Position numbers and translations under genes: made by a program
The notes under the pieces: generated by a model
What the model was told of the DNA's origin: nothing
Database searches by the model: none
The model's input: the letters and a program-made list of their open reading frames with translations, nothing else
Shown here: piece after piece, positions 19,783-29,353 of the stretch
How positions within the stretch are numbered: the stretch's first letter is position 1
Layout: the number at the start of each line of letters is the position of its first letter
NCBI RefSeq assembly: GCF_003002025.1
Contig: NZ_PVZB01000004.1
Coordinates: 248,001-312,000 of the forward strand
Length of the DNA: 64,000 nt
From: Paraburkholderia sp. BL25I1N1
Lineage (GTDB): Bacteria > Pseudomonadota > Gammaproteobacteria > Burkholderiales > Burkholderiaceae
Direction of reading: 5' to 3'

Positions 19783-20616
19783 ATGTTCACGAGACTTCGC
19801 GAAGACATCGCCACGATCCGCGAGCGCGATCCCGCCGCCCGCAGCGCCTGGGAAGTCCTCACGTGTTATCCCGGCCTGCACGCGCTCGTGCTGCACCGGC
19901 TCGCGCATGCGTGCTGGCGAGCCAAACGCCGCTGGCTAGCGCGTTTCGTCTCGCAGATGGCGCGCTTCATGACCGGCATCGAAATTCATCCGGGCGCGAC
20001 GCTCGGGCGGCGCGTGTTCATCGATCACGGCATGGGCGTGGTGATCGGCGAGACCGCGCAGATCGGCGACGACTGCACGATCTATCAGGGCGTTACGCTC
20101 GGCGGCACGTCGCTCACGCGCGGCGCGAAGCGGCACCCAACGCTCGAGCGCGGGGTGATCGTCGGCGCGGGCGCGAAGGTGCTCGGCGGTTTCACGATCG
20201 GTGCGGACGCGAAGATCGGATCGAACGCGGTGGTGACCAAGCCCGTGCCGGCACGTGGCACGGCGGTGGGTAACCCGGCGCGGATCATCGTGCCGGCGGC
20301 GGCCACTGTGGCTCCGGAAGCGGCTAATGCCGATGCCGGCGACGCCGCGCGCGAGGGCAAACGCTCCGCCGCAAGCAGCGGCTTCTGCGCATACGGCATC
20401 ACGCCGAACGCCGACGATCCGGTGTCGCTGGCGATTCATGGGCTGATCGATCACGCGGCGACGCAAGCCAAGCGCATCGACGAAATCGTCGACGCGCTGG
20501 AGCGGCTGGGTACGAGTCTTGAAGGACTGCAAGGGGCCGATGCGGCGTTGCTCGATCTGAGGCGATTGTCGGCCGCGATTGCAGGGAAAGGGGAAGCGGT
20601 GGCGGCGGAGCGGTGA
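19783..20616 (+). CDS. cysE: Serine O-acetyltransferase CysE
   Basis: A 277-residue enzyme making O-acetylserine from serine and acetyl-CoA, the entry to cysteine synthesis. The N-terminus is the short type ([35 protein letters not shown]). The left-handed beta-helix follows with hexapeptide repeats and the catalytic [15 protein letters not shown] stretch. [20 protein letters not shown] is also intact. Beyond the helix there is an unusual ~90-residue extension: an Ala-rich linker, then a predicted helix [20 protein letters not shown]. The ATG was chosen because similarity starts there. TACAAT at about 19669 is a possible -10 box. Confidence 0.93.
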   Translation: MFTRLREDIATIRERDPAARSAWEVLTCYPGLHALVLHRLAHACWRAKRRWLARFVSQMARFMTGIEIHPGATLGRRVFIDHGMGVVIGETAQIGDDCTIYQGVTLGGTSLTRGAKRHPTLERGVIVGAGAKVLGGFTIGADAKIGSNAVVTKPVPARGTAVGNPARIIVPAAATVAPEAANADAGDAAREGKRSAASSGFCAYGITPNADDPVSLAIHGLIDHAATQAKRIDEIVDALERLGTSLEGLQGADAALLDLRRLSAAIAGKGEAVAAER

Positions 20617-20776
20617 AGTTATTCGCGCGCGCCGCCGACGCTGGCGCTATTGGCCGGCTTCTAACAGCAACGCTGCATGCGGCGCAGAGCGAGAGTAGCC
20701 ACTACGCTGGCACCCGAACTACCTTGCGCACGTGACCCGTCGGCGTCGGCACGGGTGCAATCAACTGCCACCACAC

Positions 20777-21574
20777 TCAACCCAACGGCAACGCCCGAAT
20801 CCCTTCAGCGTCGATACGCAAATACCCACCACGGCGCTCGCCGTGGTCGAGATCCCAATCCGGCAGGACCCAGCGCGTGCCGCCCGGCTCGCGATGTCGC
20901 GCCGGCCGATGCGTGTGCCCATGAATGAGGGTCGCTGTTTTCGACGACTTGAACAACGCGGCCACGGCCGCCGCCGTCACATCGTATTTCGGCGAAACCG
21001 GCCGCGCGCGGCCTTGCTCGCTTTTCGAGCGCATGTTTTCGGCGAGCTTCTGACGCCAGCGCAACGGCCACGCGAGAAACAGCATCTGCGCAAAACGGTT
21101 ACGCGCAAAACGCCGGAACACTTGATAGCCACGATCGGCCGTGCATAAGCCGTCGCCATGCGCGAGCGCGATACGCGTGCCGAACGCGGTGATCACGAAC
21201 GGATCGGGCAGCCAGATCGCGCCGGCCGCTTTCATGAAGCGCTTGCCCAGCAGAAAATCGCGGTTGCCATGCATGATGTAGAGCGCGATGCCGCGTTCCG
21301 ACAACGTATGCAGCAGCGCCGCCATGCGCGCGACGAACGGCTCGGCGAGCATGTCGTCGCCGATCCAGTACTCGAACAGATCGCCGAGTATGAATACCGA
21401 ATCGGCCTGCTCGGCCGTGAAGCGGATGAAATGCTCGAACGCGGCGACCGTATGCGGGATCGCCTCGCTCAGATGAATATCGGAGAGGAAAAAAAACGGG
21501 CGTGCGGCGTGCGGGCGTTTGCCCTCGCCAGGCACGCCCGCGGCGACGCTTCGCAGCGGCGTTTCTTGCAGCAT
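20777..21574 (-). CDS. lpxH: UDP-2,3-diacylglucosamine diphosphatase LpxH
   Basis: A 265-residue peripheral membrane calcineurin-like hydrolase of lipid A synthesis, cleaving UDP-2,3-diacylglucosamine to lipid X. The metal motifs are complete: FFLSDIHLSE, FILGDLFEYWIGDD, MHGNRDFLLGKRF, ALAHGDGLCTADRGYQ and LIHGHTHRPARH. This contrasts with the degenerate phosphoesterase-like gene elsewhere in the window. The N-terminal ~25 residues before the first strand are slightly long. It is co-directional with ppiB, ppiA and a TPR gene upstream on the minus strand, with only 46 bases to ppiB, so an operon is likely. Confidence 0.94.
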   Translation of the reverse strand: MLQETPLRSVAAGVPGEGKRPHAARPFFFLSDIHLSEAIPHTVAAFEHFIRFTAEQADSVFILGDLFEYWIGDDMLAEPFVARMAALLHTLSERGIALYIMHGNRDFLLGKRFMKAAGAIWLPDPFVITAFGTRIALAHGDGLCTADRGYQVFRRFARNRFAQMLFLAWPLRWRQKLAENMRSKSEQGRARPVSPKYDVTAAAVAALFKSSKTATLIHGHTHRPARHREPGGTRWVLPDWDLDHGERRGGYLRIDAEGIRALPLG

Positions 21575-21620
21575 TGAAGGTGCCTGATATCAGTTCGAAC
21601 GAATCGATGCTCGCTACGAC

Positions 21621-22115
21621 TTAGTCGACGATCACAGCCTTTTCGATCACCACGTCGTCCGCCGGCACGTCCTGATGGAAGCCCTTCGAACCCGTCTTGA
21701 CCTTCTTGATTTTCTCGACGATGTCGAGGCCCTCGACCACCTTGCCGAACACGGCGTAACCCCAGCCTTGCGGCGTCGGCGACGAGTGGTTCAGGAAGTC
21801 GTTGTCGTTCACGTTGATGAAGAATTGCGCCGTGGCCGAGTGCGGGTCGTTCGTGCGCGCCATGGCGACCGAGCCGTTGACGTTCTTCAGACCGTTGTTC
21901 GCTTCATTCGGGATCGGCTCGCCCGTCGGCTTCTGCTTCATGCCGGGTTCGAAGCCGCCGCCCTGGATCATGAAGCCGTCGATCACGCGGTGGAACACCG
22001 TGTTGTCGTAGTGGCCGGCCTTCACGTAGTTGAGGAAGTTCTCAACCGACTTCGGCGCCTTTTCAGCGTCCAGTTCGAGTTTGATGACGCCGTGGTTCGT
22101 ATGCAGTTCAACCAT
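21621..22115 (-). CDS. ppiB: Cytosolic cyclophilin PpiB
   Basis: A 164-residue peptidyl-prolyl isomerase without a signal peptide. The cyclophilin core is complete: [37 protein letters not shown], and [19 protein letters not shown]. The first ATG of the conserved sequence ([15 protein letters not shown]) has AAAGGA at good spacing; a longer upstream reading is non-homologous. It is paired in tandem with an exported cyclophilin, the usual Betaproteobacterial arrangement, giving one isomerase per compartment. Confidence 0.95.
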   Translation of the reverse strand: MVELHTNHGVIKLELDAEKAPKSVENFLNYVKAGHYDNTVFHRVIDGFMIQGGGFEPGMKQKPTGEPIPNEANNGLKNVNGSVAMARTNDPHSATAQFFINVNDNDFLNHSSPTPQGWGYAVFGKVVEGLDIVEKIKKVKTGSKGFHQDVPADDVVIEKAVIVD

Positions 22116-22258
22116 GATGGAATCCTTTGATGAACAGGGTGGGTAAAAGGCGCGGCGAGTCGTCATGAGTTGACGTTGAGCCGCGCCGGGGCGTGGATTG
22201 AGCGCTGACGCTTTTCTCATGCGCGCGCCTGACTGCGGCGCGCGTCCTGTTGCTGCAA

Positions 22259-22840
22259 TTACTTGCCGACGACCGTGGCCGACTCGATCACGACCGGCTT
22301 TTGCGGCACGTCGCTCATCGGGCCGCGCGAGGTGGTGGGCGTGCCTTCGATCTTCTTCACGACGTCCATGCCGCCCGTGACTTTGCCGAACACCGCATAG
22401 CCGTTGCCGTCCGGATTCGGATAGTCGAGGCCGGCATTGTCCACCGTGTTGATGAAGAATTGCGCGGTGGCCGAATTCGGGTCGCTGGTGCGCGCCATGG
22501 CGAGCGTGCCCGTCATGTTCTTCAGACCGTTACGGCTTTCGAGCGGAATCGGCGCGCGCGTGGGCTTCTCCGCGAAGCTTTGCGTGTAACCGCCGCCCTG
22601 AATCATGAAACCACGAATCACGCGATGGAAAATCGTGCCGCTGTACTGGCCGGACTTCACATAGTCGAGGAAGTTGGCGACCGTCTTGGGCGCTTTCTCA
22701 GGATACAACTCGACGCGGATGTCGCCTTCCGATGTCTTGAAGAGGACGGACGGATGCGCGGCTTGCGAACCGGACTGGGCAAATGCGGGAGCGTTTGCGA
22801 TCAGGGCGGCGCTGCCGAGCGCCAACATCAACCATTTCAT
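22259..22840 (-). CDS. ppiA: Periplasmic cyclophilin PpiA
   Basis: A 193-residue cyclophilin with a Sec signal ([21 protein letters not shown], cleavage expected after AFA). The isomerase core has [36 protein letters not shown] and [20 protein letters not shown]. It should help fold outer-membrane and periplasmic proteins. It lies between a TPR protein and the cytosolic paralogue ppiB, and probably arose with it by duplication. Confidence 0.95.
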   Translation of the reverse strand: MKWLMLALGSAALIANAPAFAQSGSQAAHPSVLFKTSEGDIRVELYPEKAPKTVANFLDYVKSGQYSGTIFHRVIRGFMIQGGGYTQSFAEKPTRAPIPLESRNGLKNMTGTLAMARTSDPNSATAQFFINTVDNAGLDYPNPDGNGYAVFGKVTGGMDVVKKIEGTPTTSRGPMSDVPQKPVVIESATVVGK

Positions 22841-22888
22841 GAAGATCCTCAGGGTTGGAAAAAACGTATTGCGCGAAACGTGATGGCT

Positions 22889-23653
22889 TTACTTCGACGG
22901 CGCCATGTAAGGCGGCATGGCGAGCGAGCCGTTCGCACCGCCGTACTGGAAGCTCGGCGTTTGCGTCATGTTCGAGGTGGCGCGGGCGGTGTAGTCGTCT
23001 TCGGTGCTAACGGCCTGTTTCGCCTTGGCCGCGGTCTTGACCGGCGAGATGACTTTCTGAATGTCCGCGAGCCGCTGCGTGGTGGTGGGGCTCACCTTGC
23101 CCAGGCTCTGCGCGTGGCGATAAGCCTCATTGGCCATGCGCAGATACAGGTCGCCGAGATTCTCGTAGGCGAGGCCGTAGCCCGGGTTGACCTTGGTCGC
23201 CGTTTCGAGCGCGACGCGCGCTTCAGCGTATTGACCATGCTTCGCGTAAAGCGCAGCGAGGTTGTTGTAGGGCTCGGGCAACTCAGGATAGGTCTGCGTG
23301 AGTTCGGTGAAGGCGACGATAGCTTCGTCGTCGCGATTCAGGTGGGCGAGCACCGTGCCGCGCTTGAACTTGGCTTGCGCGTCGCGCGGATTCGAGGCGA
23401 TGCGCGCGTCGAGCTGGGTCAGCGAGGCGGCCCAGTTTTTCTGCGCGATCGATGCGTCGATTTCCGGCGTGTTGTCGCGCACGGCGGGGCCCTGCGGCAG
23501 CGTGGCGGTTTTCTGCGCAAAGGCGGCCGCGGCCGGCATGGCCGCAAGGGCGAGCGCCACGGTGACGCGCAAGGTGAAGGCCCGCGTGGCGCCACCGAAG
23601 GCCGTCGCGGCGAGGGTCGCAGCGCTGCGCGCGCGGCCGCTTGAAGGTTTCAT
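22889..23653 (-). CDS. Exported TPR-repeat protein
   Basis: A 254-residue protein with a signal-like N-terminus (Arg-rich start, hydrophobic VTVALALAAMPAAAAFAQ, cleavage near AFA). About three tetratricopeptide repeats follow, e.g. AQAKFKRGTVLAHLNRDDEA, PEPYNNLAALYAKHGQYAEA and GLAYENLGDLYLRMANEAY. TPRs mediate protein-protein contacts, so a scaffold role in the periplasm is likely but the partner is unknown. The start MKPSSGRARS was chosen at the first ATG before the signal; the longer frame upstream is not plausible. The gene heads the minus-strand unit TPR-ppiA-ppiB-lpxH and is divergent from cysS. Confidence 0.85.
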   Translation of the reverse strand: MKPSSGRARSAATLAATAFGGATRAFTLRVTVALALAAMPAAAAFAQKTATLPQGPAVRDNTPEIDASIAQKNWAASLTQLDARIASNPRDAQAKFKRGTVLAHLNRDDEAIVAFTELTQTYPELPEPYNNLAALYAKHGQYAEARVALETATKVNPGYGLAYENLGDLYLRMANEAYRHAQSLGKVSPTTTQRLADIQKVISPVKTAAKAKQAVSTEDDYTARATSNMTQTPSFQYGGANGSLAMPPYMAPSK

Positions 23654-23892
23654 AGGCTCAGGTCTGGATGTTATACTCCGACCCATTCTAACAAAAGGTC
23701 TGCGCGTTCCGTCGAACCGCAAACTGTCTTTTCGCCACTCGTGGTCGTCTCCGCCTTGATCGCAGCCTGACCGCCGCACCAGGTGCACCGGTTTTGCTGT
23801 ATGCGACGCGCCCGCCGTCCGCTTCTCGACTGGCGGGGTGCGCCGCGCATGAAACACATTGCGGATTTCTTTCGGCCCACGCACCGTTCTCT

Positions 23893-25290
23893 ATGGAATC
23901 ACTGCGCATCTACAACACGCTCGCGCGTGACAAGCAAACTTTCGTGCCGCTGCAAGAAGGCGTCGTGCGAATGTACGTCTGCGGGATGACCGTGTACGAC
24001 TATTGTCACGTCGGTCATGCGCGGGTGATGGTCGTGTTCGACATCGTGCAGCGCTGGTTGCGCACGCTCGGCTACGACGTGACCTACGTGCGCAATATCA
24101 CGGATATTGATGACAAGATCATCCGGCGCGCAGTGGAGAACGGCGAGACCATCAAGGCGCTGACCGATCGCTTCATCAACGCATTGCACGAAGACGCGGA
24201 CGCACTCGGCATCCAGCGGCCCGACATCGAACCGCGCGCCACGGATTTCATTCCGCAGATGCTCGGCATGATCGAGCAGCTCGAAGCGAACGGCTACGCC
24301 TATCAGGCAAGCGACGGCGACGTGAACTATGCGGTGCGCAAGTTCGCGAACTACGGCAAGCTGTCGGGCAAGTCGCTCGAAGATCTGCGCGCGGGCGAGC
24401 GCGTCGCGGCGAACGACGCGAAGCAGGACCCGCTCGACTTCGTCTTGTGGAAGCAGGCCAAGCCGGAAGAGCCGGCGGATACAGGCTGGGATTCGAAGTA
24501 TGGGCGCGGCCGTCCCGGCTGGCATATCGAATGCTCGGCAATGGGCTGCACATTGCTCGGCGAACATTTCGACATTCACGGCGGCGGGCAAGACCTGCAG
24601 TTTCCGCACCATGAAAACGAAATAGCGCAAAGTGAAGCCGCTACCGGTCAAACCTTCGTCAATTTCTGGATGCACAACGGCTACGTACAGATCGACAATG
24701 AGAAGATGTCGAAGTCGTTGAACAACTTCTTTACGATCCGCGAAGTATTGGCGCAGTACGATGCCGAGGTCGTGCGTTTCTTTATCGCACGCGCGCATTA
24801 CCGCTCGCCGTTGAATTACAGCGACGTGCATATCGACGACGCCCGCAACGCTCTCGCGCGTTTGTACACCGCGCTGAAAGACGTCACGCCGGACGCCGCC
24901 GAGCTCGACTGGAATGAGGCGCATGCGCTTCGTTTCCAGGCAGCAATGAATGACGACTTCAACACACCGGTTGCAGTGTCGGTGTTGTTCGAGTTGGCAA
25001 CAGAAGTGAATCGCACGCGCGACCCCGCGCTGGCCCGTCAATTGCGCTCGCTGGGCGCGGTGATCGGACTGCTCGGCCGCGAGCCGCGTGCATACCTGCA
25101 GCAGGCAGCGGGGGCTGCAGCTGAGGGCGCGCTCGAGCCCGCCGCGATCGAAGCGAAGATCGCGGCGCGCGTGGCCGCCAAACAGGCGAAGGACTATGCG
25201 GCAGCAGACCGGATCCGGGCCGAATTGCTCGAGGCCGGCGTTGCACTTGAAGACAAACCCGGCGGGTTGACCGAGTGGCGGCGCGTGTGA
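23893..25290 (+). CDS. cysS: Cysteinyl-tRNA synthetase
   Basis: A 465-residue class I aminoacyl-tRNA synthetase. Zinc and substrate motifs are present: [20 protein letters not shown] (HIGH-type signature CHVGHAR), [31 protein letters not shown] and the KMSKS loop. The C-terminal anticodon-binding helices follow, ending with [18 protein letters not shown]. The start [15 protein letters not shown] is the canonical N-terminus. TATACT at about 23671 could be its -10 box, giving a leader of roughly 210 bases shared with the divergent TPR promoter region. Confidence 0.97.
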   Translation: MESLRIYNTLARDKQTFVPLQEGVVRMYVCGMTVYDYCHVGHARVMVVFDIVQRWLRTLGYDVTYVRNITDIDDKIIRRAVENGETIKALTDRFINALHEDADALGIQRPDIEPRATDFIPQMLGMIEQLEANGYAYQASDGDVNYAVRKFANYGKLSGKSLEDLRAGERVAANDAKQDPLDFVLWKQAKPEEPADTGWDSKYGRGRPGWHIECSAMGCTLLGEHFDIHGGGQDLQFPHHENEIAQSEAATGQTFVNFWMHNGYVQIDNEKMSKSLNNFFTIREVLAQYDAEVVRFFIARAHYRSPLNYSDVHIDDARNALARLYTALKDVTPDAAELDWNEAHALRFQAAMNDDFNTPVAVSVLFELATEVNRTRDPALARQLRSLGAVIGLLGREPRAYLQQAAGAAAEGALEPAAIEAKIAARVAAKQAKDYAAADRIRAELLEAGVALEDKPGGLTEWRRV

Positions 25291-25337
25291 GCGCACCTCG
25301 ACTTACCCTTTGATCGACTCGCCAGGCAGGAGGCAGG

Positions 25338-26387
25338 ATGGCAACGGCCACGAAGACGCCGGCTAAACGAGCCGCGTCTCAAACAAACGCGGCAGCCGCG
25401 GCAAAGTCGACACGCAGGTCGGCTCGCACGGGCAGCGGCGTGGTAAGGAAAGCATCGTCGAAAGCCGCCGGGGTGGTGGCCAAGACCGCAGCGGGCGCAG
25501 CGAAAAAGACCACCGTGCAGCGCGCGCTCAACGGCGCGTCGGCGCACGCGCCTGTCGCGAAGCGCGCGAAGCCGCAGCGTGCGAAGAGCAACGGCGCCTT
25601 GTCGGCGGAACTGGCCGGTGACGTGCAGGAACTCGCCCGCATCAAGGTCGAGGGGCACGAAGGCGAAGTGGTGCGCAAGACGCGCGCGTCCGCAACCGCG
25701 GGCGGCGAAGCGGCGAGCGCGAGCGAAGCCGCGGTGCCGGTGCATATCGCTGGCCTCACGCCTGAAGTCACGCGTCCGGCCTATTGGGACAAGGCGTGTG
25801 CCGACCTCGTCAAGCGCGATCGCATTCTGAAAAAACTGATTCCGAAATTCGGCCCGGTGCATTTGCTGAGTCGTGGCGATCCGTTCGTCACGCTCGCGCG
25901 TTCGGTGGTCGGGCAGCAGATTTCGGTCGCGTCCGCGCAGGCCGCCTGGGCGAAGGTCGAGGCCGCGTGTCCCAAGCTCGTGCCGCAGCAGTTCATCAAG
26001 CTCGGTCTGGAAAAGCTGACCACGTGCGGGCTGTCCAGGCGCAAAGCCGAATACGTGCTCGATCTCGCGCAGCATTTCGTTTCGGGCGCGCTGCACGTCG
26101 GCAAATGGACGTCGATGGAAGACGAGGCCGTGATCGCCGAACTCACGCAGATTCGCGGCATCGGTCGCTGGACCGCGGAGATGTTCCTGATCTTCAACCT
26201 GTCACGCCCCGACGTCCTGCCGCTCGACGACCTGGGCCTGATTCGTGCGATCAGCGTCAACTACTTCAGTGGCGAACCGGTCACACGCAGCGAAGCGCGC
26301 GAGGTTGCCGCCAACTGGGAGCCGTGGCGCACCGTCGCCACCTGGTATATGTGGCGTAGTCTTGACCCGTTGCCGGTCGACTACTGA
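25338..26387 (+). CDS. AlkA-like DNA-3-methyladenine glycosylase with basic N-terminal tail
   Basis: A 349-residue HhH-GPD superfamily DNA glycosylase. The catalytic domain starts near residue 145 (RPAYWDKACADLVKRDRIL), with FVTLARSVVGQQISVASAQA, the helix-hairpin-helix IRGIGRWTAEMF (272-283) and the catalytic aspartate in LPLDDLG (D297/D298). The enzyme removes alkylated bases in base-excision repair. The first ~85 residues are unusual, made of Lys/Ala/Arg/Ser repeats (KRAASQTNAAAAAKSTRRSA, KKTTVQRALNGAS), like histone H1-type tails of some bacterial DNA-binding proteins. It precedes accA by about 120 bases. The ATG has GGCAGGAGGCAGG immediately upstream. Confidence 0.9.
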   Translation: MATATKTPAKRAASQTNAAAAAKSTRRSARTGSGVVRKASSKAAGVVAKTAAGAAKKTTVQRALNGASAHAPVAKRAKPQRAKSNGALSAELAGDVQELARIKVEGHEGEVVRKTRASATAGGEAASASEAAVPVHIAGLTPEVTRPAYWDKACADLVKRDRILKKLIPKFGPVHLLSRGDPFVTLARSVVGQQISVASAQAAWAKVEAACPKLVPQQFIKLGLEKLTTCGLSRRKAEYVLDLAQHFVSGALHVGKWTSMEDEAVIAELTQIRGIGRWTAEMFLIFNLSRPDVLPLDDLGLIRAISVNYFSGEPVTRSEAREVAANWEPWRTVATWYMWRSLDPLPVDY

Positions 26388-26451
26388 AAAAGAAGAAACG
26401 GGACTATTTCAAAGCTATCAAAGGTTAAAGATCGATAGTTGCGAGATGGTT

Positions 26452-26477
26452 TTGACATCGGCCCGCGCGGTTAGAAT
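26452..26477 (+). promoter_or_regulatory. Candidate accA promoter
   Basis: TTGACA (26452-26457) and TAGAAT (26472-26477) are near-consensus, but only 14 bases apart; a shifted -35 such as TTTTGA gives 16. The accA ATG is 34 bases beyond. Confidence 0.45.
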
Positions 26478-26510
26478 ACGCGCTGCCGGTAAGTCCAAGG
26501 ATTACAAACA

Positions 26511-27482
26511 ATGAAGACCACGTTTCTGGATTTCGAACAGCCGATCGCTGAACTCGAAGCGAAGATCGAAGAATTGCGCTTCGTGCAGGACGATTCGGCC
26601 GTCGATATTTCGGAAGAGATCGAGCGGCTGTCCAAGAAGAGTCAACAGCTCACCAAAGATCTGTACGCGAACCTCACGCCGTGGCAGGTTTCGCAAATCG
26701 CCCGTCATCCGCAACGCCCGTACACGTTCGACTACGTGAGCGAGCTGTTCACCGACTTCCACGAATTGCACGGCGACCGCAACTATGCGGACGACCTGTC
26801 GATCGTCGGCGGCCTCGCGCGTTTCAACGGCCAGGCGTGCATGGTGATCGGCCATCAGAAGGGCCGCGATACCAAGGAGCGCGCGCTGCGCAACTTCGGC
26901 ATGCCGCGTCCGGAAGGCTATCGCAAGGCCGAACGTCTGCTGCGTCTCGCCGAAAAATTCGGCTTGCCGATTTTCACGTTCATCGACACGCCGGGCGCGT
27001 ATCCGGGCATCGGCGCGGAAGAGCGCGGGCAGTCGGAAGCGATCGGCCGCAATCTTTACGTCATGGCCGAGCTGAAGACGCCGCTGATCGCGACGATCAT
27101 CGGCGAGGGCGGTTCGGGCGGCGCGCTTGCCATCGCGGTTGGCGACAGCGTGCTGATGCTGCAATTCTCGACCTATTCGGTGATCTCGCCGGAAGGCTGC
27201 GCGTCCATTCTGTGGAAGAGCGCCGCGAAAGCGCCGGAAGCCGCGGAAGCGCTCGGCCTGACCGCGCATCGTCTGAAGGCGCTCGGCCTGATCGACAAGA
27301 TCGTCAACGAGCCGCTGGGCGGCGCGCATCGCGATCCGAAAGGCATGGCCGCCATGCTGCGCCGTGCGCTCGCCGATTCGCTGCGCCAGTTCCAGGGCAT
27401 GAGCATCAACGACCTGCGTCAACGCCGTTTCGAACGGCTGATGTCGTACGGCAAATTCAAGGAAACGACGCCGGGTGCCTAA
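26511..27482 (+). CDS. accA: Acetyl-CoA carboxylase carboxyltransferase subunit alpha
   Basis: A 323-residue cytosolic subunit that, with AccD, moves the carboxyl group from biotin-BCCP to acetyl-CoA to form malonyl-CoA. The N-terminal coiled segment [20 protein letters not shown] is typical. The crotonase-like core has [37 protein letters not shown] and [14 protein letters not shown]. Length matches the family. It starts fatty acid synthesis, and fabI lies elsewhere in the window. tilS follows after 48 bases. Confidence 0.97.
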   Translation: MKTTFLDFEQPIAELEAKIEELRFVQDDSAVDISEEIERLSKKSQQLTKDLYANLTPWQVSQIARHPQRPYTFDYVSELFTDFHELHGDRNYADDLSIVGGLARFNGQACMVIGHQKGRDTKERALRNFGMPRPEGYRKAERLLRLAEKFGLPIFTFIDTPGAYPGIGAEERGQSEAIGRNLYVMAELKTPLIATIIGEGGSGGALAIAVGDSVLMLQFSTYSVISPEGCASILWKSAAKAPEAAEALGLTAHRLKALGLIDKIVNEPLGGAHRDPKGMAAMLRRALADSLRQFQGMSINDLRQRRFERLMSYGKFKETTPGA

Positions 27483-27530
27483 GCCCGCGCGCGTTTTCTT
27501 TCGTCCTTCAGCGCTTCATGCGCTAGCGAC

Positions 27531-28970
27531 GTGACCTCCACCGCCGAAACGCCCGCCGACCGCCTCGTTCTCGAGGCGGTCGGCTTTTCTTTGTCTGCGC
27601 TTCCCGCTAGCGCGCGTATTGCGATTGCCTTCAGTGGCGGGGTGGATTCGAGTGTGCTGCTCGACGCTGCGGTGCGTGTCGCGGGCGCGTCGCGTTGCAT
27701 TGCGCTGCATGTGCATCACGGGCTAAGCGCTCACGCCGATGCATGGCTCGCGCACTGCGAGGCGTTTGCGCTGGAGCGTGGCGTCGAGTTCGCGGCAGAG
27801 CGCGTCGAGGTGTCGCGTGATGCGGGCGTGAGCGTCGAAGCCGCCGCACGCGATGCGCGTTATCGCGCGCTGGACGAGATGTGCGCGTCGCATGGTGTAG
27901 CCACGCTGTGGCTCGCGCAGCATGCGGACGATCAGGCTGAGACCGTGTTGTTGCAATTGCTGCGCGGCGCCGGTCTCGCCGGTCTTGCCGCGATGGCGCC
28001 CGAGTATTTGCCGGTGAATGCGTCGGCAACGCGCGTGCGGCCTTTGCTTCACCTGCTGCGCGCACAGCTCGAGCAATACGCGGGCGAGCGCGCGTTGCGT
28101 TGGATCGACGATGAATCGAACGCCGATACACGCTACGCCCGCAATGCGTTGCGCCACGAAGTGACGCCGGCGCTGGCCGTGCACTTTCCGGGCTTTCGCG
28201 ACGCGCTTGCGCGCACGGCGGCGCATGCGGCGTCGGCGCAGCGTTTGCTCGATACGCTTGCGCGCATCGATATGGAAGAAGCGTCACGCGACGAAGGGCG
28301 CGCGCTATCCCACGATGCATTGCTCGCGCTTGACGACGACCGCGCGCTCAATCTTCTGCGTTACTGGATGCGCACGTTGGGCTTCGTCGCCGCATCGAGT
28401 GCGCGTCTCGGCGATGCGCTGCGTCAGTTGCGTGAGATCGGCGCGGCGGGCGAGGGCCATGGTCTGCGCATCGATCACGCGGGACATGCGTTGCGCAGCT
28501 ATCGCGGCGTGATCTATTGGGAGGCGGGAGACAGTAGCGAGCCCGCCGACGAAACCGCGCTCGCCGCGCGCGCGGTCAGCGAACTCGCGTGGCAGGGCGA
28601 GTCGATCTGGCGGTTGCCGCAATGGCGCGGCACTTTCGTATTCGCCCACGCCGACGCTGCGGTTGGTGACGCCGACGCGACGATTCCCGTGAGCGTTTTG
28701 CGGCGTGCGGCGTTGAGCGCGCGTCCCCGCAGCGGCGGCGAACGCATGCGCACGAGCGACGCGCCCGGCGCACCGAGCCGCACGTTGAAGAATCTGTTCC
28801 AGGAGCGCGGCATTCCCGCATGGAAGCGCGATGTGCCGCTGCTTTACATCGGCGATGAACTGCTGTTCGTGCCCGGGCTCGGGATCAATCGCGCGACGTT
28901 GCCGCAGCCGATCGACGAGGCCGAATCGCGCGTCAGGATCGTCTGGCGCGAGGATTTGCTGATCGCCTGA
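27531..28970 (+). CDS. tilS: tRNA(Ile)-lysidine synthetase
   Basis: A 479-residue N-type ATP pyrophosphatase. The PP-loop IAFSGGVDSSVLLDAAVR is near residue 32, with HVHHGLSAHADAWLAHCE and LAQHADDQAETVLLQLLRGAG following. The C-terminal domain ends in the FQERGIPAWKRDVPLLYIGD stretch. The enzyme attaches lysine to C34 of tRNA-Ile(CAU), so it reads AUA; it is essential in most bacteria. Translation probably starts at the GTG, since no ATG is available before the PP-loop and there is no clear ribosome site, suggesting coupling to accA. Confidence 0.94.
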   Translation: MTSTAETPADRLVLEAVGFSLSALPASARIAIAFSGGVDSSVLLDAAVRVAGASRCIALHVHHGLSAHADAWLAHCEAFALERGVEFAAERVEVSRDAGVSVEAAARDARYRALDEMCASHGVATLWLAQHADDQAETVLLQLLRGAGLAGLAAMAPEYLPVNASATRVRPLLHLLRAQLEQYAGERALRWIDDESNADTRYARNALRHEVTPALAVHFPGFRDALARTAAHAASAQRLLDTLARIDMEEASRDEGRALSHDALLALDDDRALNLLRYWMRTLGFVAASSARLGDALRQLREIGAAGEGHGLRIDHAGHALRSYRGVIYWEAGDSSEPADETALAARAVSELAWQGESIWRLPQWRGTFVFAHADAAVGDADATIPVSVLRRAALSARPRSGGERMRTSDAPGAPSRTLKNLFQERGIPAWKRDVPLLYIGDELLFVPGLGINRATLPQPIDEAESRVRIVWREDLLIA

Positions 28971-29353
28971 CCGGCCGGTCGGCACCTCGATAGTCCGTGC
29001 GGCGAATCCGGAAATAGGGCGCAAATCCGCATGAAACAGGCCTTTGCAGCGCGTATTCAGCGCGATCCGATGGCCTTTCCGGCTTGTCTTTTTTCGCTCG
29101 ATCGGGTACGTTAACTTGTTTGCCCGACCCGATTTCGCCTTCGCTTTTGTTGAATTAGTCGGTTTGCGATCGTGATCCGTCGTTTCCGGTAAGCCATCAG
29201 CGATCATTCCCGGGCAAATCCGCGCGTGCTGCACGCGTGCTGCATTTACGCCGCCACACACTCTGCCGTCGTTCACAAGACGTTGCGCTTCTGTGCTTTT
29301 GTGCGGTCGTCTCCAGCGCGCCAGCGCGGTTTCTCCTCCAGTTCAGAACGACA
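28971..29353. other. Intergenic region upstream of lysC
   Basis: 383 bases lie between tilS and lysC. There is a long T-rich patch (CTTGTCTTTTTTCGC near 29090) and a possible promoter there. If used, it would leave a lysC leader of over 200 bases. I see no recognisable lysine riboswitch core and no terminator. Short upstream open frames exist but lack support. Confidence 0.35.
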
